A DNA stretch of 33,434 bases from Pseudomonadota bacterium (GCA_963204785.1 CAUJHG010000083.1:1-33434); one strand, 5' to 3'. Counted from the stretch's first letter, positions 16,216-24,146 are shown. Program-made: numbers and translations. The notes: generated by a model not told the origin, from the letters alone.

Positions 16216-16490
16216 CGGGGATCCTCCTCTGGGTGAAAATGGGTGGCGAACCAGTCCGCTGCCAGCGCGGCCGCCTGTTGCAGCGTGCCCGCCTCCTCGA
16301 ACAGGTGGGTTGCGCCGGGCACGATCGCCAGCCGCTTCTCGCACTGGAGTCGGCCGAGCGCCTGGCGATTGAGCTCGATCACGGGTTCGTCGCGGCCGCC
16401 CACGATCAGCAGCGCCAGCCTGCCCTCGATCCGCACGTCGCCGGCGGACAGGGCGAGGGTTTCGTCGAAAGCGGCAGGGGCTCGGTCCAT
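16212..16490 (-). pseudogene. Internally deleted alpha/beta hydrolase (dienelactone hydrolase type)
   Basis: An open frame of 92 codons. The first part, LALSAGDVRIEGRLA at about 12-26, looks like the N-terminal strand of the alpha/beta hydrolases often fused or adjacent to phosphoribosyltransferases. It then jumps straight to the C-terminal part, LLIVGGRDEPVIELNRQAL (about 28-45), with the catalytic acid Asp34 and His62 in VPGATHLFEE. The whole centre of the fold, including the oxyanion strand and the GxSxG nucleophile, is missing; by memory of the family that is about 100-150 residues. The reading frame, the Shine-Dalgarno (GGGAGGA, 5 nt from the ATG) and the ATGA overlap with GST are intact. 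It may still be translated, but it cannot be a normal hydrolase. It could alternatively be annotated as a small hypothetical protein. Confidence 0.65.
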
Positions 16491-16542
16491 GCTGTCCTCC
16501 CGTGAGCGCGCAGCCTGAGGCGGCTTGCCCGGCGAGGGCCAC

Positions 16543-17181
16543 TCAGGCGGCGTCCGTCGTCGCGGCGAGGATGCGGATCACCTCGTCGTCGCTCACCTGG
16601 TCGAAATTCCGGTAGAAGCGCCCGACCGCGCCGAAGTCCTCGGGGGCGTGCAGGCACACCACCTCGTCGGCCAGGGGGCGCACCGACTCCAGGCTGTCGG
16701 GAGCGGCGACCGGCACCGCGCAGATCAGCCGTGCGGGCGCGTGCGCGCGCACCGCGTGGAGCGCGGCGATCATGGTCGCGCCGGTGGCCAGGCCGTCGTC
16801 GACGACGATCACCACCCGGCCGGCCGGCTCGACCGGCCTGCGCGCCGGCGTGTACGTGGCGCGCCGCTGCTGCAGCAGGCGCAGCTGCTTCGCCCGCACC
16901 TCCTCGATGTACGCGTCGGTGGCGCCCGCCTGCCGCGCGTGTGGCGCCAGGTAGACCCACCCGCTCTCGTCGATCGCGCCGACCGCGAACTCCGGCGAGA
17001 AGGGCGCCGGCAGCTTGCGCACCAGCACCACGTCGAGATCGCCGTCGAGTGCGTCGGCGAGCGCGCGGCCCATCGGCACCGCGCCGCGCGGGATCGCGAG
17101 GATCAGCGGGCGGCTGCCGCGCCAGGCGGCCAGCGCGGCGGCGAGCTGCGCTGCGGCGTCGAGTCGGTCGCGAAATCGCAT
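16543..17181 (-). CDS. Phosphoribosyltransferase family protein (type often paired with a hydrolase)
   Basis: A 212-residue type I phosphoribosyltransferase. The PRPP-binding loop VVIVVDDGLATGATM lies at about 123-137, and an N-terminal ILAIPRGAVPMGRALADAL is the second phosphate-binding region. The form RKLPAPFSPEFAVGAIDESG identifies the subfamily seen in stress-related operons and often fused to an alpha/beta hydrolase. Its substrate is not known and it need not be a purine or pyrimidine salvage enzyme. GAGGAG sits about 8 nt before the ATG at 17181. Downstream, after 52 bp, is the deleted hydrolase, which fits the usual pairing; upstream, after 51 bp, is another phosphoribosyltransferase. 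Confidence 0.9.
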   Translation of the reverse strand: MRFRDRLDAAAQLAAALAAWRGSRPLILAIPRGAVPMGRALADALDGDLDVVLVRKLPAPFSPEFAVGAIDESGWVYLAPHARQAGATDAYIEEVRAKQLRLLQQRRATYTPARRPVEPAGRVVIVVDDGLATGATMIAALHAVRAHAPARLICAVPVAAPDSLESVRPLADEVVCLHAPEDFGAVGRFYRNFDQVSDDEVIRILAATTDAA

Positions 17182-17232
17182 GGCGGGGCTCCTCGTTGCG
17201 TCCTGTGTTCGCTGTCGGCGCTCGTCCCGCGG

Positions 17233-17811
17233 TCAGCGGTGGGGCCGCACCAGCCGGATCGACAGCTCCGGTTCGTAGGGCGGCACGTGGCAGTCGACCA
17301 CGTCCTGGGGCGCGAGCTGCAGGTGCGCCCCGACGACGTCGGCGTGCAGCGGGAGCGCGCTCACCTTGCGGTCGACCAGCACCGCGACCCGCACCTCCGC
17401 CGCACCGCGGCGGGCCGCCCAGTCGAGCGCCCGCAACAGCGAGTGGCCCCGGTACAGGACGTCGTCGACCAGCAGCACGCAGCGGCCGCTCAGGTCCAGT
17501 CCGGCGTGGGACGGGTCCTCGGTGAGCCGCGTCTCGGGGTGCAGCAGCCGCAGGTCGTCGGCGTAGCGCTGGATCTTCACTTCGTAGGACGGCAGCGAGG
17601 CAAGGCCGTGCTCGCGCAGCAGGCGTTCGCGCAGCATCGCCGCCAGCGGCGCGCCGCGGCGCAGGATGCCCACGATCGCGGCGTCGCGGCCGGCGAGCAG
17701 GCGCGCGGCGCGTGCGGCCATCTCGTCGAGCAGCGCGTGCACCTCCGCGGCGTCGTAGAGCACGCAGGCCTTGATCGGTGCCGAGGGGGACGATGGGGCA
17801 GGCTCGATCAT
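17233..17811 (-). CDS. Phosphoribosyltransferase, PyrR/HPRT-like
   Basis: A 192-residue phosphoribosyltransferase. The PRPP loop LLVDDVLYRGHSL is at about 113-125, and AIVGILRRGAPLAAMLRERL at 45-64 is the PPi loop region. VDDVLYRG, and the later AVLVDRKVSALPLHADVVG, are close to the PyrR group (uracil phosphoribosyltransferase/pyr attenuator), where VDDVLYTGRT is usual. However, no pyr gene is nearby and PyrR-type regulation is not supported. Hypoxanthine-guanine phosphoribosyltransferase activity is the alternative. ATG at 17811 has a weak AGGA. It is distinct in sequence from the neighbouring phosphoribosyltransferase (16543-17181), so these are not tandem copies. Confidence 0.85.
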   Translation of the reverse strand: MIEPAPSSPSAPIKACVLYDAAEVHALLDEMAARAARLLAGRDAAIVGILRRGAPLAAMLRERLLREHGLASLPSYEVKIQRYADDLRLLHPETRLTEDPSHAGLDLSGRCVLLVDDVLYRGHSLLRALDWAARRGAAEVRVAVLVDRKVSALPLHADVVGAHLQLAPQDVVDCHVPPYEPELSIRLVRPHR

Positions 17812-17876
17812 CGCGGGAATCCTGGGTCCTCCGGGAGGGTGCCGCGGCCCCTTGCTACCGAACGCACGGGGCGCGG

Positions 17877-18227
17877 TCAGCGATCGCGCCGAGGGGCTGG
17901 CGCGCCGAGCGCCGACAGCAGTCGCGCGCCCAGCAGCGGGATCAGCCGACGGCCCAGCGGATGCATCGGCAGGCTCAGCGCGGTCCAGCGCAGCATCCGG
18001 AAGACGCGCCGCGGGCCGATCGCCAGCAGCGCCACGGCGATCGCGCCGATCGCCACCGGCTCGCGCAGCAGCGCGCCGGCGGATTCGAGCAGCCGCGCTG
18101 CCTGCGTGTCGCGCATCGTCCCCGGGGAGAGCTGCTCGCGCAGATCCGCACGGGCGCGCGCAGAGGCTGCCGCCAGCGCCGCCTTGCGCTCGGCAAGCCT
18201 TGCGTTGCGCGCAGTCGCAGCGCTCAT
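17877..18227 (-). CDS. YqjK-like small protein of the yqjDE cluster
   Basis: A 116-residue protein with an Ala/Arg-rich N-terminal half (RNARLAERKAALAAASARAR, likely helical) and a hydrophobic segment PVAIGAIAVALLAIGP at about 57-72. It has no catalytic motif. I call it YqjK-like from position: it follows the YqjE-type holin-family gene with a 4-bp ATGA overlap, as yqjK follows yqjE in enterobacteria. Sequence similarity to E. coli YqjK is not obvious to me, so the name rests mainly on context. Confidence 0.65.
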   Translation of the reverse strand: MSAATARNARLAERKAALAAASARARADLREQLSPGTMRDTQAARLLESAGALLREPVAIGAIAVALLAIGPRRVFRMLRWTALSLPMHPLGRRLIPLLGARLLSALGAPAPRRDR

Positions 18228-18667
18228 CCGGACACCTTCCGGTCAGCCAGGGCATCGCCAGGGCCCTGGAAGGGTGGCGCCGGGGCAGCGTCGTTGCCGG
18301 GCTGCGGACGAGGGTCGAGCACCTCGCCGTCGCGCCGGAACTCGGCCAGGGTGGCAGCGAAGGGCTCGGGCGCGGTGGCCAGCAGCACCGACAACCGGCG
18401 TGCGCACCAGGCTGCACCGCCGAGGAACAGCAGCGCGAACACGCCCAGCGCGACCAGTGGATGGGAGTCCCAGAACGCGACCGTGATCAGCACTGCGACG
18501 AAGCCCAGGCCCGCACAGCCCAGGACGATCGCAGCGATCGCCAGCAGCGCCACGCGCAGCCACTGGTCGAACTGCTCGCGCAGTTCGACCGCGAACATCT
18601 CGACCCGCAGTCCTGCCAGCGTGACCACTCCGGCACCGGCCCGCCGCAGGCGTTCGAGCACGCGCAT
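18224..18667 (-). CDS. yqjE: Phage-holin-like family membrane protein (YqjE type)
   Basis: A 147-residue inner-membrane protein with an amphipathic N-terminal helix (GLRVEMFAVELREQFDQWL) followed by two transmembrane segments at about 38-62 and 70-88, and a polar Pro-rich tail. This is the layout of the YqjE/Actinobacterial Holin-X family (PF07332). Despite the name there is no sign of a phage here. It lies between a DUF883 protein and a YqjK-like protein, the same order as yqjD-yqjE-yqjK of E. coli, where YqjD is linked to ribosome tethering in stationary phase. The role of YqjE is unknown. Confidence 0.85.
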   Translation of the reverse strand: MRVLERLRRAGAGVVTLAGLRVEMFAVELREQFDQWLRVALLAIAAIVLGCAGLGFVAVLITVAFWDSHPLVALGVFALLFLGGAAWCARRLSVLLATAPEPFAATLAEFRRDGEVLDPRPQPGNDAAPAPPFQGPGDALADRKVSG

Positions 18668-18715
18668 CTCAGCCTGGGTGGCGGGTGCGCAGCAGACGCG
18701 CGCCGCGCATCGCGT

Positions 18716-19024
18716 TCAGCGCCGACCGATCAGCACGCCCAGCAGCAGCCCGATGCCGGCGCCCACGCCGATCGAGGTCCATGGATGCTGGTGGACGTAG
18801 TCGTCGGTGTTGCGGGCGATCTGACGACCCCGCTCCATCAGCGCGTGCTCGGCGTCGAGCAGCCTGGCCTTGGCGACTGCGAGCCGGTCGCGCAGGCGCT
18901 CGTTGAGCGCGCGCAGGTCGACGTCGGTGGAGTTTGCCGTGGCCTTGAGCATCGCTTCGAGGTCGTTGACCACGACGCGCATGTCGGAGAGCAGCTGCTC
19001 CTTCGAGATAGTGTTTTCGTCCAT
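18716..19024 (-). CDS. yqjD: DUF883 (ElaB/YqjD) membrane-anchored ribosome-associated protein
   Basis: A 102-residue protein. A long charged helical region (ISKEQLLSDMRVVVNDLEAM and onwards, to about 80) is followed by HQHPWTSIGVGAGIGLLLGV, a single C-terminal transmembrane anchor, and a final IGRR. This is the DUF883 plan. E. coli YqjD and ElaB are C-tail-anchored inner-membrane proteins that bind ribosomes in stationary phase under RpoS control. CAGGAG is 7 nt before the ATG. It starts 32 bp after the lipA stop, so it may be read from the lipA operon or from a promoter inside lipA. The yqjE gene follows after 48 bp. Confidence 0.93.
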   Translation of the reverse strand: MDENTISKEQLLSDMRVVVNDLEAMLKATANSTDVDLRALNERLRDRLAVAKARLLDAEHALMERGRQIARNTDDYVHQHPWTSIGVGAGIGLLLGVLIGRR

Positions 19025-19056
19025 CAGAGGCTCCTGGAGGTGAGGGGAGGTGCGCT

Positions 19057-20034
19057 TCAGGCGACGCCGGCTGCGTGCGCCTGCCTGTCCGCATGGTACG
19101 ACGAACGCACCAGCGGTCCGACTGCGGCGTGGGTGAAGCCCATTGCCGCGGCCTCGCGCTCGTACAGTGCGAAGACGTCCGGGTGGACGTAGCGCCGCAC
19201 CGGCAGGTGGCTGCCCGAGGGTGCGAGGTACTGGCCGATCGTCAGCATGCCCACCCCGTGGGCGCGCAGATCGCGCATCGTCTGGAGGATCTCCTCGTCC
19301 GTCTCGCCGAGCCCGACCATCAGTCCGGACTTGGTGGGCACGCCAGGCACCCGGCGCGCGAACTCCGCGAGCAGCTTCAGCGAGTGGGCGTAGTCGGCGC
19401 CCGGACGTGCCTCGCGGTAGAGCCGGGGCACGGTCTCGAGGTTGTGGTTCATCACGTCGGGAGGCGAGGCCTCGAGGATGTCCAGCGCGCGCTCCAGGCG
19501 GCCGCGGAAGTCGGGCACCAGCACTTCGATGCGTGTCGACGGCGAACTGGCGCGCACTGCGCGGATGCAATCGGCGAAGTGCCCGGCTCCCCCGTCGCGC
19601 AGGTCGTCGCGGTCGACGCTGGTGATCACCACATAGGCCAGCCGCAGCGCGGCGATCGTCCTGGCCAGGTTCTCGGGCTCCTGGGGGTCGAGCCGGTCGG
19701 GTCGGCCGTGGCCGACGTCGCAGAACGGACAGCGGCGGGTGCACTTGTCGCCCATGATCATGAAGGTGGCGGTGCCGTGCCCGAAGCATTCGCCGATGTT
19801 CGGGCAGGACGCCTCCTCGCACACGGTGTGCAGGCGGTGCTCGCGCAGGATCTTCTTGATCTCGTCGAAGCGCGTGCTCCGCGATGCGGCCTTCACGCGG
19901 ATCCACGGGGGCTTTCTGAGCACCTCCTCGGCGGGAACCACCTTGATCGGGATGCGCGAGGTCTTGGCGGCGGCCTTCTGCTTGGCGCTCGGATCGTAGG
20001 CCGGGGTCGGGGAGTCGGGAGGGGGCAGGGTCAT
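19057..20034 (-). CDS. lipA: Lipoyl synthase
   Basis: A 325-residue radical-SAM enzyme that inserts two sulfurs into the octanoyl chain on E2 and GcvH proteins to make lipoate. All cluster ligands are visible: auxiliary cluster Cys72, Cys77 and Cys83 ([12 protein letters not shown]), and the radical-SAM CxxxCxxC at Cys98, 102 and 105 (CTRRCPFC). The C-terminal RSSYHAD carries the serine that ligates the auxiliary cluster. Length matches the family. The start ATG at 20034 overlaps the lipB stop (ATGA), so the two steps of the pathway are translationally coupled. It would work in the cytoplasm. Confidence 0.98.
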   Translation of the reverse strand: MTLPPPDSPTPAYDPSAKQKAAAKTSRIPIKVVPAEEVLRKPPWIRVKAASRSTRFDEIKKILREHRLHTVCEEASCPNIGECFGHGTATFMIMGDKCTRRCPFCDVGHGRPDRLDPQEPENLARTIAALRLAYVVITSVDRDDLRDGGAGHFADCIRAVRASSPSTRIEVLVPDFRGRLERALDILEASPPDVMNHNLETVPRLYREARPGADYAHSLKLLAEFARRVPGVPTKSGLMVGLGETDEEILQTMRDLRAHGVGMLTIGQYLAPSGSHLPVRRYVHPDVFALYEREAAAMGFTHAAVGPLVRSSYHADRQAHAAGVA

Positions 20035-20708
20035 GGGCGGCCTTCGATGCGTTGTGCCAGCAGGCGGCCGAGCTCGGCCGCGATGGCGGCAGGGTCCACG
20101 TCGCCGAGCTGGGTGCGCAGATCGGTGACGGCCATCCCCGGATGGCCGCACGGGTCGATCCGGGAGAAGGGCTCGAGGTCCATCGCGACGTTCAGCGCCA
20201 GTCCGTGGTAGCTGTAGCCGCGGGCGATCCTGATGCCCAGCGAGGCGATTTTAGCCCCGGGGGCGCGGTCGGCGCCCGCAAGGTAGACACCGGGAGCGTC
20301 GGCGCGGCGCAGCGCAGCGAGTCCGAGCCCGGCGAGCAGGTCGATCGCCGCCTGCTCGAGCCGCTCGACCATCAGGCGCACCGTGAGCCGGTGGCGGCGC
20401 AGGTCGATCAGCGTGTAGGCCACCACCTGGCCGGGGCCGTGGTAGGTCACCTGTCCGCCGCGCTCGGTGCGCACCACCGGGATCGCGCCGGTGGCGCGCA
20501 GGTGCTCGTCGCGTCCGGCCAGCCCGAGCGTGAACACCGGTTCGTGCTCGACCAGCCAGATCTCGTCGGCAGTGGCCGGGGTGCGGGCTGCAGTGAAAGC
20601 CCGCATCGCTTCCAGGGTCGGCAGGTAGGGCGCGGCCCGGAAGGGGCGCACCAGGATCGACGACCCGGTGTCGGGCCTCGGACGCGGCCGGGGCTTGCCT
20701 GGATGCAA
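20031..20708 (-). CDS. lipB: Octanoyl-[acyl carrier protein] transferase
   Basis: LipB moves octanoate from ACP to lipoyl domains, supplying the LipA substrate. Motifs: [31 protein letters not shown], the catalytic Lys153 in GAKIASLGI and Cys187 in [13 protein letters not shown]. The start is unsure. TTG at 20708 gives 225 residues with a basic, Pro-rich extension unlike the family; GTG at 20651 ([18 protein letters not shown] region) gives 206 residues, nearer the usual 205-215, but neither has a good Shine-Dalgarno. It follows ybeD by 8 bp and overlaps lipA. Confidence 0.95.
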   Translation of the reverse strand: MHPGKPRPRPRPDTGSSILVRPFRAAPYLPTLEAMRAFTAARTPATADEIWLVEHEPVFTLGLAGRDEHLRATGAIPVVRTERGGQVTYHGPGQVVAYTLIDLRRHRLTVRLMVERLEQAAIDLLAGLGLAALRRADAPGVYLAGADRAPGAKIASLGIRIARGYSYHGLALNVAMDLEPFSRIDPCGHPGMAVTDLRTQLGDVDPAAIAAELGRLLAQRIEGRP

Positions 20709-20716
20709 GGCCCGGA

Positions 20717-21019
20717 TCAGAGGACGATGCGCACCATCGGGTGGCGCGCGATGTCGCGGTAGAGCCCCTCGAGCTGCGCGCGCGACTCGATGGGAACCAC
20801 GACGGTCAGGCTAAGCCAGGTGCCCTGCGACGATGGCCGCAGCTCGATCGTTGCCGGGTCGAATCCGGGTGCGTGGCTGCACACCAGCTCGGCGATCGCC
20901 TGGGCGAAGCCGTCGGTGCGTCGGCCCATGACCTTGAGGGGGAAGTCGACCGGGAAGTCGATCAGCGCCTCGAGCCGGTCGAAGGCGGCGCTCAGGTCGG
21001 CGGCAGGGGTGTCGGTCAT
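20717..21019 (-). CDS. ybeD: DUF493 family protein (YbeD/UPF0250)
   Basis: A 100-residue DUF493 protein. LIDFPVDFPLKVMGR at about 19-33, and GTWLSLTVVVPIESRAQLEGLY further on, are the conserved core of a small ACT-like ferredoxin fold. No enzyme residues are evident. In most proteobacteria it sits directly upstream of lipB, as here (8 bp), and a role tied to lipoate metabolism has been proposed but not shown. GGAG lies about 6 nt before the ATG. It follows the aminotransferase by 13 bp. Confidence 0.95.
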   Translation of the reverse strand: MTDTPAADLSAAFDRLEALIDFPVDFPLKVMGRRTDGFAQAIAELVCSHAPGFDPATIELRPSSQGTWLSLTVVVPIESRAQLEGLYRDIARHPMVRIVL

Positions 21020-21032
21020 TCCTTCTCCCGGT

Positions 21033-21887
21033 TCAGGCGCGCTTGGCAGCCTGGTAGGCTGCGTGGAGCTTCGCGAACACCGGACCGGGCCGGCCCGCAC
21101 CGACCGGGCGATCGTCGAGCCGGGTGATCGGCAGGATCTCGCGGGTCGCGGAGCTCAGCAGCAGTTCGTCGGCGGCGAGCACCTCCTCGCGGGTGATGCG
21201 CCGCAGGTCCAGTGCGATGCCCTCGGATGCGCAGAGCTCGGTGATCAGGCCGACGCGGACTCCCTCGAGGATCAGCCGGTCGGGCGGTGGACCGAACACG
21301 GTGCCGTGCCGCACCACCCACAGGTTGCTCGACGAGCCCTCGGTGAGGAAGCCGTCGCGGAACATCACGCACTCGGAGGCGCCGGCGTCCACTGCGGCCT
21401 GCCGCGCCAGCACGTTGCCCAGCAGCGAGGTGGACTTGATGTCGCAGTGCAGCCAGCGCTCGTCGACGAGCGTGATCGCGGCGACGCCCTTCTCGCGCTG
21501 CTCGGCCGGCGGCGCGACGAGCTCGCTGCTCATCGCGAAGACCGTGGGGGCCACGCCAATGGGGAAGGCGTGGTCGCGGCGCGCGACGCCGCGGGTGACC
21601 TGCAGGTAGACGAACTGGTCCGGCCAGGGATGGCGGTCGACCAGCTCGCGAACCAGGCTGGCCCAGCCATGCGCATCGCGCGGGTTGGCGATTCCGATCC
21701 TGGCCAGGCTGCGTTCGAGGCGGGCGTGGTGCTGCGCCCAGCGGAAGGGCCTGCGGTCGTAGATCGGCACGACCTCGTAGATGCCGTCGCCGAAGATGAA
21801 GCCCCGGTCGAGCACCGGGACGCGCGCCTCTTCGATCGGCAGGAACTCGCCGTTCAGGAAGACGGTCTGGGTCGTTCCGGTGTGCAT
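21033..21887 (-). CDS. dat: D-amino acid aminotransferase (class IV PLP)
   Basis: A 284-residue class IV fold-type aminotransferase. Lys151 in HCDIKSTSLLGNVLARQ is the PLP lysine; EGSSSNLWVV and SATREILPITRLD are the phosphate-binding and C-terminal signatures. DRGFIFGDGIYEVVPIYDRRPF fits D-alanine/D-amino acid aminotransferase, which makes D-glutamate or D-alanine for peptidoglycan, better than branched-chain aminotransferase or aminodeoxychorismate lyase. The D-Ala-D-Ala carboxypeptidase gene lies 25 bp upstream, which supports a cell-wall role. The ATG at 21887 lacks a strong Shine-Dalgarno. Confidence 0.92.
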   Translation of the reverse strand: MHTGTTQTVFLNGEFLPIEEARVPVLDRGFIFGDGIYEVVPIYDRRPFRWAQHHARLERSLARIGIANPRDAHGWASLVRELVDRHPWPDQFVYLQVTRGVARRDHAFPIGVAPTVFAMSSELVAPPAEQREKGVAAITLVDERWLHCDIKSTSLLGNVLARQAAVDAGASECVMFRDGFLTEGSSSNLWVVRHGTVFGPPPDRLILEGVRVGLITELCASEGIALDLRRITREEVLAADELLLSSATREILPITRLDDRPVGAGRPGPVFAKLHAAYQAAKRA

Positions 21888-21912
21888 CGCCCGTCCGTTG
21901 GTGGCCTGCGGA

Positions 21913-23073
21913 TCACTTGCCGATCCACAGCCGGATCGTATCCCAGGCGCGTCCGAAGAAGCCTGCCTCCTCGACCGGTGCGAGCGCCAGCAGCGGACGT
22001 TCGGCCAGCACCTTGTCGCCGAGCTTAACGCGCAGGGTGCCGATGCGCTGGCCCTGGGTGATCGGCGCGACCAGCGGCTCGACGCGCTCGATTTCGGCCT
22101 TGACCGACCCGGCCTGGCCGCGCGGCACCGTGATCGCGACGTCGCTGGCAAAGCCTGCGGGCACCTCGCGCTTGGCGCCCTTCCACACTCCGTAGCTGCC
22201 GGCGGGCTTGCCGGCCTCGAAGAGCTTGACGGCGTCGAAGGCCTGGAAGCCGTAGTTCAGCAGCTTTTGCGACTCGATTGCGCGGGCCGCCTCGGAGGCC
22301 GTGCCTAGCATCACGCTGAGCAGTCGGCGCTCGAAGCCGCCGCCGGGCTGCTCGCGATGGCTCGATGCGATCAGGCAGTAGCCGGCGGCCTCGGTGTGAC
22401 CGGTCTTCATCCCGTCGACGCTGGGGTCGATGAACAGCAGCCGGTTGCGGTTGGGCTGGCGGATCCTGTTGTAGGTGTACTCCTTGTGCGAGTACAGGCC
22501 ATAGCCCTGCGGGTAGTCCTGGATCACGCGGGTGGCCAGGATGGCGAGGTCGCGCGCGGTGCTGTAGTGCTGCGGATCGGGCAGACCCGTGGAATTGCGG
22601 AAGCTGGTGTTCTTCATGCCCATCCGCTGGGCCTCGCGGTTCATCAGCTCGGCGAAGCCGGCCTCGCTGCCGGCGATCGCCTCGGCGAGGATGATCGAGG
22701 CGTCGTTGCCGGACTGGATGATCATTCCGTGCATCAGTTCGTCGACCGTCGCAGGCTTTGCCGGATCCACGAACATCCGCGAGCCGATCGCCTTGTACGC
22801 GGCCGTCGAGACCGCCGGTCGGTCGTCCAGCTTGATGCGACCCTCGTCGAGCGCCTTGAACACCAGGTAGGCCGTCATCAGCTTGGTCAGCGATGCCGGC
22901 TCGATCTTCAGGTCAGGCTCGGATGCGGCGAGCACCTGGCCGGTGGTGACGTCCAGCAGCAGCCACGAACGGGCAGCAGGCGTCGGCGCCGGCACCTGGG
23001 CGGCAGCGGTCGGTGCGACAGCGGAGACGACGATGGATACGACGAGGGCGGCGAGCAGGCGGATCGATGTCAT
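21913..23073 (-). CDS. dacC: D-alanyl-D-alanine carboxypeptidase (PBP5/6 family)
   Basis: A 386-residue low-molecular-weight penicillin-binding protein that trims the terminal D-Ala from peptidoglycan stem peptides in the periplasm. The signal peptide is about 1-25, ending near TAAAQ. The active-site triad is complete: SLTK (Ser61-Lys64), SGN (121-123) and KTG (223-225). A C-terminal PBP5-type domain follows, and the end FFGRAWDTIRLWIGK is the amphipathic membrane-anchoring helix. ATG at 23073 was chosen over TTG at 23085. A perfect TATAAT -10 on the minus strand lies about 95 bp upstream inside the end of the hydrolase gene. The choice between dacA and dacC naming is arbitrary. Confidence 0.96.
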   Translation of the reverse strand: MTSIRLLAALVVSIVVSAVAPTAAAQVPAPTPAARSWLLLDVTTGQVLAASEPDLKIEPASLTKLMTAYLVFKALDEGRIKLDDRPAVSTAAYKAIGSRMFVDPAKPATVDELMHGMIIQSGNDASIILAEAIAGSEAGFAELMNREAQRMGMKNTSFRNSTGLPDPQHYSTARDLAILATRVIQDYPQGYGLYSHKEYTYNRIRQPNRNRLLFIDPSVDGMKTGHTEAAGYCLIASSHREQPGGGFERRLLSVMLGTASEAARAIESQKLLNYGFQAFDAVKLFEAGKPAGSYGVWKGAKREVPAGFASDVAITVPRGQAGSVKAEIERVEPLVAPITQGQRIGTLRVKLGDKVLAERPLLALAPVEEAGFFGRAWDTIRLWIGK

Positions 23074-23157
23074 TTCGGAGCGCAAGCACCGGCCGCGGCG
23101 GTGCGCCGGGGGTGCGACGGTGGGGCTGGGCGGGAGGGCGATCGCGGGGTACGCGGA

Positions 23158-23838
23158 TCAGTCGGGATTATAGTCGTCCGCGGGCGGTCGGCCTGACGCC
23201 GCGTCGGCCATCCAGCGCAGCACGATCCGCTTGAGCAGCGGCAGGCGGCGGTGGAAGAAGTGGTCGGCGCCGGGCACCAGCACGAGCGGAAGATCCTGCG
23301 GGCGCGCCCAGGCGAGGACATCGGCCAGCGGGACCACGTCGTCGACCTCGCCATGGATCACCAGCGTGTCCGCGGGCACCTGTCCCACGGCGAAGCGGCT
23401 GACGGCGGGAGCGATCAGCGCCATCCGCGGCGCAGGCTCCCCGCGCTGCACCAGTTGCGCTGCCACGCGCGTCTGGACGTAGCAGCCGAAGGAGAAGCCG
23501 GCCAGCACCACCGGCAGTCCGGCGCGCCCGCCCACCGAGGGATGCGCGCGCGCCGCGTCGAGCACCGCCAGCAGGTCGTCGGTCTCGCCCACGCCCTCGT
23601 CGTGCCTTCCATCGGTGTCGCCGACGCCGCGGAAGTTCGGCCGCCAGCACGCGAAGCCCAGTTCCACCAGGGCCCGGGCCAGGGTCTGCACCACCTTGTT
23701 GTCCCGGGTGCCGCCGTACAGGGGATGCGGATGGGTGATGACGGCTACGCCGGCCGGCGTGGCTGCGGGCCGGTCGAGCGCGACGCCGATCCGGCCGACC
23801 GGACCCGGGACGGCGAGCAGTTCGGTGGCAGCGTTCAT
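23158..23838 (-). CDS. Alpha/beta hydrolase (small dienelactone-hydrolase/esterase-like)
   Basis: A 226-residue alpha/beta hydrolase with an intact triad. ITHPHPLYGGTRDNKVVQTL holds the oxyanion strand and is the mark of the COG2945 group of uncharacterised hydrolases. The nucleophile is Ser116 in GFSFG, the acid is Asp166 or Asp167 in HGEVDDVVPL, and the base is His193 in GADHFFH. The substrate is unknown and there is no signal peptide. The start ATG overlaps the ferredoxin stop by 4 bp (ATGA). It contrasts with the damaged hydrolase at 16212-16490, which belongs to another subgroup. Confidence 0.92.
   Translation of the reverse strand: MNAATELLAVPGPVGRIGVALDRPAATPAGVAVITHPHPLYGGTRDNKVVQTLARALVELGFACWRPNFRGVGDTDGRHDEGVGETDDLLAVLDAARAHPSVGGRAGLPVVLAGFSFGCYVQTRVAAQLVQRGEPAPRMALIAPAVSRFAVGQVPADTLVIHGEVDDVVPLADVLAWARPQDLPLVLVPGADHFFHRRLPLLKRIVLRWMADAASGRPPADDYNPD
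23167..23172 (-). promoter_or_regulatory. -10 element, likely dacC promoter
   Basis: The minus strand reads TATAAT, a perfect -10, within the last codons (Tyr-Asn) of the upstream alpha/beta hydrolase. Transcription would start near 23160, leaving a leader of almost 90 nt before the dacC ATG. No good -35 is visible at 16-18 bp. Confidence 0.45.
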
Positions 23839-24146
23839 TCGATCCTCAGCCGCCCGACCGGGCGCCCGTTGGCGAGGTGCGATTCGACGATCTCGTCGAT
23901 GTCCTTCTCGTCGACGTAGGTGTACCAGATCGCCTCCGGGTAGACGACCGCGACCGGGCCGTGCTCGCAGCGGTCCAGGCAGCCGGCCTTGTTGACGCGG
24001 ACCTTGCCCGGCCCGGCCAGGCCGAGCGCCTTGACCCGGCTCTTGGCGTAGGCCTGCAGTCGCTCGGCGCCGTGTGCCGCGCAGCAGTCGCGACCATCCT
24101 CGCGGCGGTTCAGGCAGAAGAAGATGTGACGTTCGTAGTGGCTCAT
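23835..24146 (-). CDS. Thioredoxin-like [2Fe-2S] ferredoxin
   Basis: A 103-residue thin ferredoxin of the kind that folds like thioredoxin and binds a [2Fe-2S] cluster. Candidate ligands are Cys11 (FFCLNRR), Cys21 or 22 (GRDCCAAHG), Cys56 and Cys60 (NKAGCLDRCEHGP). The motif KAGCLDRCEHGPVAVVYPE followed by a WYTYVDEKDIDEIV tail is the hallmark of this group. It is a stand-alone electron carrier or iron-sulfur protein; its partner is unknown. It overlaps both neighbours (VanZ-like gene upstream, hydrolase downstream) by 4 bp, so the three are co-transcribed. Confidence 0.94.
   Translation of the reverse strand: MSHYERHIFFCLNRREDGRDCCAAHGAERLQAYAKSRVKALGLAGPGKVRVNKAGCLDRCEHGPVAVVYPEAIWYTYVDEKDIDEIVESHLANGRPVGRLRIE

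Noticed and set aside
17233..17811. PyrR attenuator protein controlling a pyr operon
   Set aside because: The PRPP loop is PyrR-like, but no pyr genes or attenuator hairpins are in the window, so a regulatory role is not supported.
18224..18667. A phage holin pointing to a prophage remnant
   Set aside because: The protein is of the YqjE/Holin-X family and lies in a yqjDEK-like cluster with no lysis, structural or integrase gene nearby.
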